Assembly: GCA_028875725.1 (NCBI GenBank)
Contig: JAPPCR010000005.1
Span: 193,501 to 257,500 of the forward strand
DNA length: 64,000 nt
Direction of reading: 5' to 3'
Origin: Acidobacteriota bacterium
GTDB taxonomy: Bacteria > Acidobacteriota > Thermoanaerobaculia > Multivoradales > Multivoraceae
The notes beneath the pieces are model-generated. The model was given only the letters and a program-made list of their open reading frames with translations. It had not been told where the DNA came from and did not search any database. How positions within the stretch are numbered: position 1 is the stretch's first letter; each line of letters begins with the position of its first letter. This document shows, one piece after another, positions 45,675 through 53,906 of this stretch. A program made the position numbers and the translations under genes.

Positions 45675-47408
45675 ATGAAGAAACTCGCGCGAAACCTGAT
45701 CGTCCTCGCCTGCCTTCTGCTGTTCGCGGCGGCCGGCCTCGCCCAGCAACAGGGCCAGGACCTGCCGGCGGTGTTCTCGGAGGTGATCGACGTCCGGGTC
45801 GTGAACATCGAGGTCGTCGTCACCGACCGGGACGGCAACCGGGTCCACGGCCTGACGGCGTCCGACTTCGAGCTGCTCGTGGACGGCGAGCCGGTTCCGA
45901 TCGACTACTTCACCGAGATCGAGGAGGGCCGGGCCCTGGCGGCGGCGGACGGCGAGGCGGTGGCTGGGGTTCCGAACCTCGAGCCGGACGCGCCGGTGGG
46001 CACCAGCTTCCTGCTCTTCATCGACGACTTCTTCTCGATCAAGCGGGACCGGGACCGGGTGATCGACCGGCTCGAGAAGGACCTCACGCAGCTTGGGCCG
46101 GCCGACCGGGTGGCCGCCGTCTCCTTCGACGGCAAGTCGGTCGACATGCTGACGACCTGGACCAACTCGCCGTCCCAGTTGTCGGACGCGCTGCGCGAGG
46201 CGCGGCGGCGCAAGGCGCACGGCCTGATGCGGATCGGCGAGCTGCGCACGAACGACCAGGAACGAAGCGAGCAGTCGGAACTGCGCGCCCTCGCTAACCG
46301 CTTCATCGAGGAAGGCGGCATCGAACCGCCCGAGGAAGTCATGCGCAACCAGTTGCGCGGCGCCGAGCTGCGCTACGCGACGAACCTCGAGACCCAGTTG
46401 GAGCGGTCCGTGCTGGCGGCCGTGGCGACGCTGCGGAGCTTCGCCAACCGGCCGGGCCGCAAGGTGATGCTCCTGCTCGCGGGCGGCTGGCCCCAGTCGC
46501 CGGCGCTCTACACCGTCGCCACCGGCGGCCTGAGCGCCGACAGTCTCGGCGCCGCGTCCGACACCCGGCTGATGAGCCAGGACGACCTCTACGGCCCCCT
46601 CGTCTCGGCCGCCAACCTGATCGGCTACACGCTCTATCCGGTCGACGTGCCGGGATTCCGCCCGGCCTTCGCCCTGGATGCGTCCGTCGGCTTCGACAGC
46701 AACGCGGCGTCCGACCCGTCCGCGGGCGCGGGGGCGTTCCAGGAACGGGAGCTGCTGCAGCACACCACGCTCCAGGTGCTGGCCAGCTCGACCGGCGGCC
46801 TGGCGATGATCAACGCCGAGCGGGACACGGCGCTGGGCGACGCGATCGCCGACACCCGCTCGTACTACTGGCTCGGGTTCCAGCCGCAGCGGCGCGAGGA
46901 CGACGAAGTCCACGACGTCGAGGTGCGGCTGGTGGACCATCCAGACCGGCGCGGTTTCCGCGTGCGCTCGCGGGAGGGCTACGTCGACATGTCGCGGGCG
47001 ACCGAAGTCACGATGATGGTCGAGGGCTCGCTGCTGTTCGGGAACCCGCCTTCCGCCAAGCCGCTCGGCGTGCGCTTCGGCAAGCCGCAGAGGCGCGGCT
47101 TCGGCAAGATGATCGTCCCGCTCGAGGTGGCGATCCCGCTCGACGAAGTCCAGCTCCTACCCGTCGCGGGCATGTGGCAGAACGAGCTGGAGTTCCGCGT
47201 CACGGTGATGGACAAGCACGGCAACCGCTCGGAGACGCCGGTCGAGAAGGTCCGCATCGCCGGCCCCCGGGAGCCGCAGCCCGGGCAGTACTTCACCTAC
47301 TCGACCGGGCTGGAACTGCGGCGGCGGGAGCACACGTTCGTCATCGCCGTCTACGACCCGCTGACCGGCGCGATCCTGTCGTCCAGCGGCGAGATCGGCG
47401 TCCGGTAG
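45675..47408 (+). CDS. exported VWFA-related protein of Acidobacterial type
   Basis: 577 aa from the ATG at 45675 (GAGG upstream); the longer frame is antisense to the peptidase gene. Signal peptide 'ARNLIVLACLLLFAAAGLAQ'. The typical family opening 'VVNIEVVVTDRDGNRVHGL' and 'DFELLVDGEPVPIDYF' is followed by a VWA-like domain in which the usual DxSxS metal site reads 'FIDDFFSI', then 'TRSYYWLGFQP' near the end of the domain. A C-terminal beta-rich region completes it. Function unknown; proteins of this type are expanded in Acidobacteria. A hairpin terminator follows at 47439. Confidence 0.87.
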   Translation: MKKLARNLIVLACLLLFAAAGLAQQQGQDLPAVFSEVIDVRVVNIEVVVTDRDGNRVHGLTASDFELLVDGEPVPIDYFTEIEEGRALAAADGEAVAGVPNLEPDAPVGTSFLLFIDDFFSIKRDRDRVIDRLEKDLTQLGPADRVAAVSFDGKSVDMLTTWTNSPSQLSDALREARRRKAHGLMRIGELRTNDQERSEQSELRALANRFIEEGGIEPPEEVMRNQLRGAELRYATNLETQLERSVLAAVATLRSFANRPGRKVMLLLAGGWPQSPALYTVATGGLSADSLGAASDTRLMSQDDLYGPLVSAANLIGYTLYPVDVPGFRPAFALDASVGFDSNAASDPSAGAGAFQERELLQHTTLQVLASSTGGLAMINAERDTALGDAIADTRSYYWLGFQPQRREDDEVHDVEVRLVDHPDRRGFRVRSREGYVDMSRATEVTMMVEGSLLFGNPPSAKPLGVRFGKPQRRGFGKMIVPLEVAIPLDEVQLLPVAGMWQNELEFRVTVMDKHGNRSETPVEKVRIAGPREPQPGQYFTYSTGLELRRREHTFVIAVYDPLTGAILSSSGEIGVR

Positions 47409-47438
47409 CCCACTGGGCTGCAACCGGCCCCAAACGAA

Positions 47439-47464
47439 GAAAGCGGGCCTTTCAGCCCGCTTTC
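47439..47464. terminator. bidirectional terminator between convergent genes
   Basis: Perfect 10-bp stem GAAAGCGGGC / GCCCGCTTTC with a 6-nt loop, placed between the stops of two convergent genes. The T-rich tail is better on the minus strand, reading away from the small exported protein gene at 47489. Confidence 0.75.
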
Positions 47465-47488
47465 GCGAATCTGCCGCTGTACGCCGGT

Positions 47489-47833
47489 TCAGGCGGCTTC
47501 GGCTGCGGTGACCGTCACGGTGACGGTGCCGTCGTCGGCCTTCATCGCCTGGCCGGTGACCTTGGCGTTCTTGCCGCCGAGACCCTCGAGGGTCTTGATC
47601 GCGCCGGCATCGGAGGCGGCGCGGTCGATCTTGACGACGTCGTCGCCCACGAGCAGGCCCATCTCGTTGCCGTCGCCGAGACACTTGGCGGCGCAACTGG
47701 CATGACCGGCGCCCTTCTGGCCGTTGCCGAAGCAAACCATGTCGAGGACCTCACCGGTCCAGGTGTCGCCGGCGAGCGCCGGGGCGCCGAGCATCAACGC
47801 AACGGCAAGTGCCGCAAACAGTGCCTTCTTCAT
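47489..47833 (-). CDS. small exported Cys-containing protein of unknown function
   Basis: 114 aa from an ATG behind GGAGG. Signal peptide 'MKKALFAALAVALMLGAPALA'. The mature protein opens 'GEVLDMVCFGNG' and continues 'GHASCAAKCLGDG', 'MGLLVGD' and a C-terminal beta-strand run 'DDGTVTVTVTAAEAA'. Similar short periplasmic proteins with the GEVxDxxC ... HAxCAxxC pattern are found in Acidobacteria and other phyla, and the three conserved Cys with His could bind metal. No role is established. Confidence 0.82.
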   Translation of the reverse strand: MKKALFAALAVALMLGAPALAGDTWTGEVLDMVCFGNGQKGAGHASCAAKCLGDGNEMGLLVGDDVVKIDRAASDAGAIKTLEGLGGKNAKVTGQAMKADDGTVTVTVTAAEAA

Positions 47834-47948
47834 GCTGAGTCCTCCATCTTCGGGAGCGGTTCGGGGATAAAGAGACGGAACAGCCGGCAGGCTAACACAA
47901 GAAACGGCGGCGTTTCACACCGGGTGCGCGCCGACCACTCATGCCAAC

Positions 47949-49061
47949 ATGGTCCGCGTGAAGGCCGGCGACATCATCTCGCGGTTCCGGGTGCAGAACC
48001 CCGTCCACTGCCTCCCGGGGGAGTTGCCGCTGCCGCTTTATCGCGCACAGGACATCGCCGCCCGCTTCTGGGTGTTGCTGCAGCGTTACCCCGAGGACGC
48101 GCCGCGGGCCGAGGTCGAGGCAGCCGTCGACCACAACGAGATGCTCGTCAGGGAGGGGCCGGACGGTGAGAAGGGTCCCGCGCCGTTGGTGGACTGGGCG
48201 TTCGAAGCGCCGGCGCACCTGGCCTGGCCGCTCGGCGGCGGCGAGACCCTGCGTCAGCGGCTCCAGCGCTCGCCGCTCGGCCCCGAGCAGGCCGCCGGGC
48301 TGGGCCTCGCGATCGCGCGGGCCGTTCGCGCGCTGCACCGGGCCGGCGTCGTCCACGGCAGCCTGCGGCCGGCCAGCGTCCAACTGCTGGAAGGCGGAGA
48401 GGTGAAGCTGCTGGCGCCGGCGAGTCTCGGCCCAGTGACCCTGGCGGTGGCCAACGAGGCCGTCGAATCGCCGAGCCTGTGGACCGCGGCCTATCTGTCG
48501 CCGGAGCAGATCGAGGGGGCGGCCGCCGCGATCACCGGCGATCCGGTGCCGTTCACGACGGCGGACGACATCTGGACCCTCGGCGTCGTGCTCTACGAAC
48601 TCGTGACCGGGGAGTTGCCCTTCATCGCCAACACCTGCGAGGCGATGCAACGGGCCGTCGCCGTCCAGCCGATCGACCTGGCCGGCACCCTCCCCGGCAG
48701 CGCGCCCGAAGCGTTCGAGGCGGTGTTCGCGGCCGCGCTCGACCGCGACGCCGACCGCCGCCGCGCCGCCCTCGACGACGTGATCGGCCGGCTGCGCAAG
48801 ACAGCCGAGGTGCTGAAGCCCCGGGCGCGGCCGGCCGAGGACAGCGTCTCCCGGTCCCGAGCCCGCAAGGCGGCCGTTGCCCGTGATCGTTCGGCCGCGA
48901 GCCCCCGGCAGGGGGAGTGGCAGTCGGCGATCGAGTCACTGAACGACCGCAGGCGTCGCCTCGCACGCGAGCGGCCGCCGCCGCCGATGTGGCGCGTGTT
49001 GCTGCTGCCGCTTGCCGCGGTGCTGCTGGCGGGCACGGTGGCGGTGTTGTTGTTGCTGTAG
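47949..49061 (+). CDS. membrane-anchored pseudokinase of the Ser/Thr kinase family
   Basis: 370 aa with a Hanks-type kinase-like core (about 25-290) and one C-terminal membrane helix (about 347-370, 'VLLLPLAAVLLAGTVAVLLL'). The fold is recognisable from 'ALHRAGVVHGSLRPASVQLL', 'AAYLSPEQIEG' and 'DDIWTLGVVLYELVTGELPF'. The catalytic HRD is replaced by H-G-S (136-138), so the catalytic Asp is missing, and the DFG position reads 'KLLAPASLG', so the metal-binding Asp is missing too. The Gly-rich loop is also not evident. It should be catalytically dead, perhaps a scaffold or sensor facing the cytoplasm. No extracellular domain follows the helix. Confidence 0.85.
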   Translation: MVRVKAGDIISRFRVQNPVHCLPGELPLPLYRAQDIAARFWVLLQRYPEDAPRAEVEAAVDHNEMLVREGPDGEKGPAPLVDWAFEAPAHLAWPLGGGETLRQRLQRSPLGPEQAAGLGLAIARAVRALHRAGVVHGSLRPASVQLLEGGEVKLLAPASLGPVTLAVANEAVESPSLWTAAYLSPEQIEGAAAAITGDPVPFTTADDIWTLGVVLYELVTGELPFIANTCEAMQRAVAVQPIDLAGTLPGSAPEAFEAVFAAALDRDADRRRAALDDVIGRLRKTAEVLKPRARPAEDSVSRSRARKAAVARDRSAASPRQGEWQSAIESLNDRRRRLARERPPPPMWRVLLLPLAAVLLAGTVAVLLLL

Positions 49062-49068
49062 GCGGCCC

Positions 49069-49210
49069 ACTGGGTGCGCGGGTCCTCTGACCCGCCCCGG
49101 GCGGAGCCGCGGAGCGGCGGAGCCCGGAGAAAGTAGCCGCCGGCCAACGGCCGGCGACGATGTTCCTGGCCGCCTTCGGCGGCAGCGGGTCAGAGGACCC
49201 GCGCGCCCAG
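49069..49210. repeat. REP-type palindromic element, full copy upstream of RAYT
   Basis: About 142 bp with long terminal inverted arms (CTGGGTGCGCGGGTC... mirrored at the right end by ...GACCCGCGCGCCCAG) and three inner hairpins: a GGGC/GCCC arm, GCCGGCC/GGCCGGC and CCGCC/GGCGG. Differs from the copy after the transposase mainly by compensating changes (TCCTCTGA paired with TCAGAGGA), so the pairing is kept. It occupies the gap between the pseudokinase and the transposase. Confidence 0.88.
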
Positions 49211-49272
49211 AGAGAAGGCGTGGACGCTTCAGCATCGGGGTCCGTACCTTTCTTCACGGTCCGGGGGAACGA

Positions 49273-49878
49273 ATGAGCGATCCGAATCACCTGCGTGAGG
49301 AACGCAAGCCGCTCGGCTGGCATTGGAGGGGCTACCACCCTCACCTGGACGATCCGGGCCGGCTCCAGAACGTCGGATTCCGACTGGCGGACAGCGTCCC
49401 GCAGCACCTCTTGAAGCGCTGGCGCGCGGAAGTCGAGCGCGCCAGCGACGAAGTTCGCGCCGCAAAGCTCCACCGCCTGGTCAGCCGCTTCGAGGACACC
49501 GGCTACGGCGCCTGCCACCTACGCCAGCCGGCTGTCGCCTCGATGGTTCAGGAAGTGCTCCTCTTCGGCGACGACGACGCCTATCGACTCATCGACTGGT
49601 GCGTCATGCCGAACCACGTCCATGTCTTGTTGCAGCCGTGGCGGCCGCTGCCCGGCATCGTGCGAGCATGGAAGGCCGTCACCGCGCGGCGCGCCAACCG
49701 GATTCTCCGCCGTAGCGGCAGCTTCTGGATGGCCGACTACTACGACCGCTTCATCCGCGACTATCGCCACCTCGAAGCCGTGCAGCGCTACATCCGGCAG
49801 AACCCCGTGGCGGCCGGGCTCTGCCGGGAACCGCATCAGTGGCCCTGGTCCTCGGCGCGGTATCGTCACTTCGGGTAG
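49273..49878 (+). CDS. REP-associated tyrosine transposase (RAYT, IS200/Y1 family)
   Basis: 201 aa from the ATG at 49273; the frame extends upstream only into the palindromic element. The opening 'GWHWRGYHPHLDDPGR' with 'FRLADSVP' is typical of this branch of RAYTs. The HUH metal motif is His115-Val-His117 in 'MPNHVHVLL' and the catalytic Tyr lies in 'VQRYIRQNPVAAGL' (about 168). RAYTs are single-copy, domesticated Y1 transposases that cut and move REP palindromes. Here the gene is bracketed by two near-identical 140-bp palindromes at 49069-49210 and 49886-50025, with other copies elsewhere in the window. Confidence 0.92.
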   Translation: MSDPNHLREERKPLGWHWRGYHPHLDDPGRLQNVGFRLADSVPQHLLKRWRAEVERASDEVRAAKLHRLVSRFEDTGYGACHLRQPAVASMVQEVLLFGDDDAYRLIDWCVMPNHVHVLLQPWRPLPGIVRAWKAVTARRANRILRRSGSFWMADYYDRFIRDYRHLEAVQRYIRQNPVAAGLCREPHQWPWSSARYRHFG

Positions 49879-49885
49879 AACTCCT

Positions 49886-50025
49886 CTGGGTGCGCGGGTC
49901 TTCTGACCCGCCCCGGGCGGAGCCGCCGAGCGGCGGAGCCCGGAGAAAGTAGCCGCCGGCCAACGGCCGGCGACGATTTCAACGCCGCCTGCGGCGGCAG
50001 CGGGTCAGAAGACCCGCGCACCCAG
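49886..50025. repeat. REP-type palindromic element, full copy downstream of RAYT
   Basis: 140 bp, nearly identical in its middle part to the copy at 49069. Terminal arms pair over about 25 bp (GGGTCTTCTGACCC / GGGTCAGAAGACCC included). It starts 7 bp after the transposase stop and ends 7 bp before the stop codon of ilvD, filling the convergent gap and possibly acting as terminator for both genes. Confidence 0.88.
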
Positions 50026-50032
50026 GGGAACC

Positions 50033-51709
50033 TCAGCCGTCGGTCACACACCCCGTCGACGCGGAGCTGACGGTCTTGACGTACCGGTACAGGGTCCCTC
50101 GTGTCGCCTTGAGGGGCGGCGGTTCCCAGGCGTTTCTGCGCGCCTCCAGCTCGGCGTCGCTGAGCGCCACGTCGATCGTGTTGCGCACCGCGTCGATCTC
50201 GATCCGGTCGCCGTCGCGGACCAGGGCCAGGGCGCCGCCTTCCTGGGCTTCGGGCGCTACGTGGCCGATGAGGAAGCCGTGCGAGCCGCCGGAGAAGCGG
50301 CCGTCCGTGACCAGCGCCACGCTGTCGCCAAGGCCGACGCCCATGAGCGCCGAGGTCGGCTTCAGCATCTCGGGCATGCCCGGACCGCCCTTGGGCCCCT
50401 CGTAGCGAATGACGATCACCGAGCCGCCCCGGATCTCGCCGCGCTCGAGCGCCTCGACCATCGCTTCCTCCGAGTCGTACACCTGCGCCGGGCCAGCGAA
50501 ACGCTCGCCTTCCTTTCCGGTGATCTTCGCCACCGAACCCTCGGTCGCCAGGTTGCCGCGGAGGATCTGAAGGTGGCCGGTGGCCTTGATCGGGGAGTCG
50601 AAAGGCAGCACGACGTCCTGGCCCGGCGCGAGGTCCGCCAGCGGCGCCAGGTTCTCGGCCAGCGTCCTGCCGGTGACCGTCAGGCAGTCGCCGTCGATCA
50701 GTCCGCGTTCGAGCAGCATCCGCAGCACGGCGGGCGTGCCGCCGACGTCGTGCAGGTCCTCCATCAGGTACTGGCCCGAGGGCTTGAGATCGGCCAGGAA
50801 GGGCACCCTGTCGCTGACCTTCTGGAAGTCGTCGATCGAGAGGTCGACGCCGGCCGACTGCGCGATTGCGAGCAGATGGAGGACCGCGTTCGTCGAGCCG
50901 CCGAGCACCGTGATCAGCACCATCGCGTTCTCGAAGGCGGCCCGCGTCATGATCGCGCTCGGCCGGAGGTCCTGTTCGAGCAGGGACTTGACGGCGGCGC
51001 CCGCGCGCCGGCACTCCTCCAGCTTTTCCGGCGCCGTCGCGGGAGTCGACGAGCTGTAGGGCAGGGACATGCCAAGGGCCTCGATCGCGGCCGCCATCGT
51101 GTTCGCCGTGTACATGCCGCCGCAGGCGCCGGCGCCCGGGCAGGCGCGGCGGACGATCGTCTCCCGTTCGTCGTCGGTCAGGGCCCCGCTGATCGCCTCG
51201 CCGTAGCTCTGAAAGGCGGAGATGATGTCGATCTTGCCGCCCCGCCACTCGCCCGAGCGGATCGTGCCGCCGTAGATCACGATCGCCGGCCGGTCCACGC
51301 GGGCGATCGCCATCAGGCAGCCCGGCATGTTCTTGTCGCAACCGGGGATCGACACGTTCGCGTCGTACCACTGCGCCGCCATCACCGTTTCGATCGAGTC
51401 CGCGATGAGGTCCCGGGACTGGAGCGAGTAGCTCATCCCGTCCGTCCCCATCGAGATGCCGTCCGAGACGCCGACGGTGTTGAAGCGCAGGCCGATGCAG
51501 TCGACTCCGTCCACGCCCTCCTTGGCCGAGGCGGCGAGGTCGAGCAGGTGCATGTTGCACGTGTTGCCCTCGTACCAGACGCTGGCGATCCCCACCTGGG
51601 GCTTGCCCATGTCGTCGGGGGTGAGGCCGGCGCCGTAGAGCATGGCCTGCGAGGCGCCCTGCGACTTGTCCTGGGTGATGCGGGCGGAGTAGCGGTTGAG
51701 GCGGATCAT
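50033..51709 (-). CDS. ilvD: dihydroxy-acid dehydratase
   Basis: 558 aa, normal length. Fe-S cluster Cys residues in '[12 protein letters not shown]' and '[16 protein letters not shown]', with a third expected near residue 50-60 region; '[11 protein letters not shown]' near the C-terminus is also typical. It dehydrates dihydroxy acids to 2-keto acids in valine and isoleucine (and, via pantoate, CoA) synthesis. No other branched-chain gene is near. The ATG at 51709 has only a weak ribosome site. The gene ends against a REP element. Confidence 0.96.
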   Translation of the reverse strand: MIRLNRYSARITQDKSQGASQAMLYGAGLTPDDMGKPQVGIASVWYEGNTCNMHLLDLAASAKEGVDGVDCIGLRFNTVGVSDGISMGTDGMSYSLQSRDLIADSIETVMAAQWYDANVSIPGCDKNMPGCLMAIARVDRPAIVIYGGTIRSGEWRGGKIDIISAFQSYGEAISGALTDDERETIVRRACPGAGACGGMYTANTMAAAIEALGMSLPYSSSTPATAPEKLEECRRAGAAVKSLLEQDLRPSAIMTRAAFENAMVLITVLGGSTNAVLHLLAIAQSAGVDLSIDDFQKVSDRVPFLADLKPSGQYLMEDLHDVGGTPAVLRMLLERGLIDGDCLTVTGRTLAENLAPLADLAPGQDVVLPFDSPIKATGHLQILRGNLATEGSVAKITGKEGERFAGPAQVYDSEEAMVEALERGEIRGGSVIVIRYEGPKGGPGMPEMLKPTSALMGVGLGDSVALVTDGRFSGGSHGFLIGHVAPEAQEGGALALVRDGDRIEIDAVRNTIDVALSDAELEARRNAWEPPPLKATRGTLYRYVKTVSSASTGCVTDG

Positions 51710-51779
51710 GGCGGGGGACTATGGCATAGGCGGAGAGCGTCCCGGCACGACGACGGTCGTGCTCTGGGAGCACCTACAC

Positions 51780-53903
51780 CTACGCGCGGCCTACCAGCCG
51801 TTTGATCGGGCGTTTGATCGGACCCGGCAGGCGGCGGCCGATGCGGATGGCCTGGCGTTCCAGGCGCTTGGCCAGGCTCTCGCGGGCCATCGAGAGCGGT
51901 CGGCGGCCGCCGTTGCTCAGCCACTTCTGCTCTTCTTCGGTCAGCGTCAGAGCCGCCGCGGCGGCGAGATCCTCGACTTCCTCCCCGGTGGCCGCGCCGA
52001 CGATCGCGTGAAGGGGAAGGTCCTGGGCGAGCACCCAGGCGAGCGCAATCTGGGGCACGGAGGCACCGCCGGCCTCCGCGAACTCGATCACCCTGTCCAG
52101 GCGCGCGAGGTTCACGTTGTGGACGTAGGCGGTGCGGCAGGCTTGGTCGACGAGCCCGGGATCGGCGGCGAGGCTGCGGCGCGTGACGCGGCCCGAGAAC
52201 AGGCCGCGCGCAAGGGACGACCAGGCGAAGATGGCCATGCCGGTGTCGCGGTGCCACTCGCGGTCGTCGGCGGCCGCCGCGCCGGTCAGGGTGGCGCAGC
52301 CCCCGCCCCACGGATCCTTGACCTGGTCGGCGAGCGAGAAGTTGGGGCTCGACCCGGCGGGCAGCGGACGGTCGTTGGCTTCCGCGTAGTCGCAGGCCTC
52401 CTCGATCCGCGCGCGGGTCCAGTTGGAGAGTCCGTAGGCGTGCAACCGGCCGGCCGCGAGGTGTTCGGCGAAGGCGTCGACCATCTCGCCGACCGGCACC
52501 GCCGGATCGTCCCGGTGCAGCATGTAGAGGTCGACGGCCGGCAGCCGGAGCCGGTCGAGCGACTCGGCGAGATCCCGGGCCAGGGCTTCGGGGTTGACGC
52601 GCGGCCCCGCCGCATCGGGGTGGCAGCCCTTGGACAGGACGAAGACGTCGTCGGCAAGGCCGCTGCGCTCCAGCCAGGAGCCGATGGCGCGTTCGGAGGC
52701 ACCGCCGCCGTAGACGTGGCCGGTGTCGACGGCGGAGAGGCCGTTCTCGAAGGCAGCGTCGAGGAGGGCGTCGGCGTCGTCCTGGGCAGCGGGGGTTTCG
52801 TCGTTGAGGGACATGGTGCCGAGGACGAGACGGGGGAGGTGGACGTCGTCGACAGGGCGGTAGGTCATGGCCCTGTGGGTTCCGGCGGTGACGCCGATGC
52901 TTGGCTCGAAGGGGTACTGGACGCCCATGCGGCGGCGCAGGTCGTCCATCAGTTCGATCAGGCCGATGGACTCCGCGTGCGGCAGGAGAGGGCTCTCGAT
53001 GTCGCCGTCGCGGAGCATTCGTGCGAGTTCGAGCGCCTGGTACTCGTAGCCGTTGCAGAGGAAGGGGCACTCCAGTGTGGCGACGTCCTTCGTCTCGCAC
53101 TCCAGCTTGAGCGTCTGGGCGCGCCAGAAGTCCGGAATCACGATCCTCCCGCCGTCGCCCTGGACGACGCCGGTGGCGGAAACGGCCTGGCTGATCGAGC
53201 ATTCCAGGTACGCCTCGGCGCCGTCCCCGAAGCGCAGAACAATCTTGCAGTGCTCGTCGACGCCGGACGGAGCGAGATCGGCGCGGACCTCGATCTGCGG
53301 GATGTTGCCCCCGGTCACCCGCTCCCCGAAGACGAGCGACGCCAGCGACAGCGTGTAGCAGCCGATATCGAGCAGGCTGCCGCCGCCCAGTTCGGGATCG
53401 TAGAGCCGGCTCTCCGGATCGAACGCCGCGCGGAAGCCAAAGGAACAGACCACCCGGCTCGGCTCTCCGATCGTGCCGTTGGCGATCCAGTCCGCGGCCC
53501 GCTGCGTCGCCGGCAGGAATCGGGTCCACATCGCCTCGAGCAGCGGCCGGCCCAGCTCGCGGGCGATGGCGCACAGCCGGCGGGCCTCCGAGGCGTTGAC
53601 GCAGAGCGGCTTCTCGCAGAGCACCGCCTTGCCGTGCCGGAGCGCCAGCGCCGCGTGCTCCAGGTGACCGGGATGGGGACTGGCGACGTAGACGGCGTCG
53701 ACCGACTCGCTGCGCACGAGGTCCCTGTAGGTGCCGGCCTCGGCATCCACGTAGCCGCGCTCGGCGTTGAAGTTGACCGCCCGCTGCGGGTCGCGGCTGC
53801 CGACTGCGACGATCTCGTGACCGTCCAGCCCATCGATTGCGGTGGCGAAGACGCGGGCGATGGCGCCCGGACCGATGATTCCCCAACGAAGGTTTGCGAC
53901 CAT
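51780..53903 (-). CDS. fusion of Gfo/Idh/MocA oxidoreductase and aldo/keto reductase
   Basis: 707 aa. The N-terminal half (about 1-325) is a Gfo/Idh/MocA-type dehydrogenase: nucleotide-binding 'WGIIGPGAIARVFA' and 'GKAVLCEKPLCVN' with the signature E-K-P. The C-terminal half (about 335-660) is an aldo/keto reductase with a full tetrad: Asp and Tyr in 'AVDTGHVYGGGASE', Lys in 'VLSKGCHP' and His in 'YMLHRDDP'. About 45 basic residues end the protein. Both halves use NAD(P)H, and joining them suggests two successive redox steps on one sugar-like substrate. Third gene after GT4 and the radical SAM fusion, 3 bp apart from the latter. Confidence 0.92.
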   Translation of the reverse strand: MVANLRWGIIGPGAIARVFATAIDGLDGHEIVAVGSRDPQRAVNFNAERGYVDAEAGTYRDLVRSESVDAVYVASPHPGHLEHAALALRHGKAVLCEKPLCVNASEARRLCAIARELGRPLLEAMWTRFLPATQRAADWIANGTIGEPSRVVCSFGFRAAFDPESRLYDPELGGGSLLDIGCYTLSLASLVFGERVTGGNIPQIEVRADLAPSGVDEHCKIVLRFGDGAEAYLECSISQAVSATGVVQGDGGRIVIPDFWRAQTLKLECETKDVATLECPFLCNGYEYQALELARMLRDGDIESPLLPHAESIGLIELMDDLRRRMGVQYPFEPSIGVTAGTHRAMTYRPVDDVHLPRLVLGTMSLNDETPAAQDDADALLDAAFENGLSAVDTGHVYGGGASERAIGSWLERSGLADDVFVLSKGCHPDAAGPRVNPEALARDLAESLDRLRLPAVDLYMLHRDDPAVPVGEMVDAFAEHLAAGRLHAYGLSNWTRARIEEACDYAEANDRPLPAGSSPNFSLADQVKDPWGGGCATLTGAAAADDREWHRDTGMAIFAWSSLARGLFSGRVTRRSLAADPGLVDQACRTAYVHNVNLARLDRVIEFAEAGGASVPQIALAWVLAQDLPLHAIVGAATGEEVEDLAAAAALTLTEEEQKWLSNGGRRPLSMARESLAKRLERQAIRIGRRLPGPIKRPIKRLVGRA

Positions 53904-53906
53904 GAT

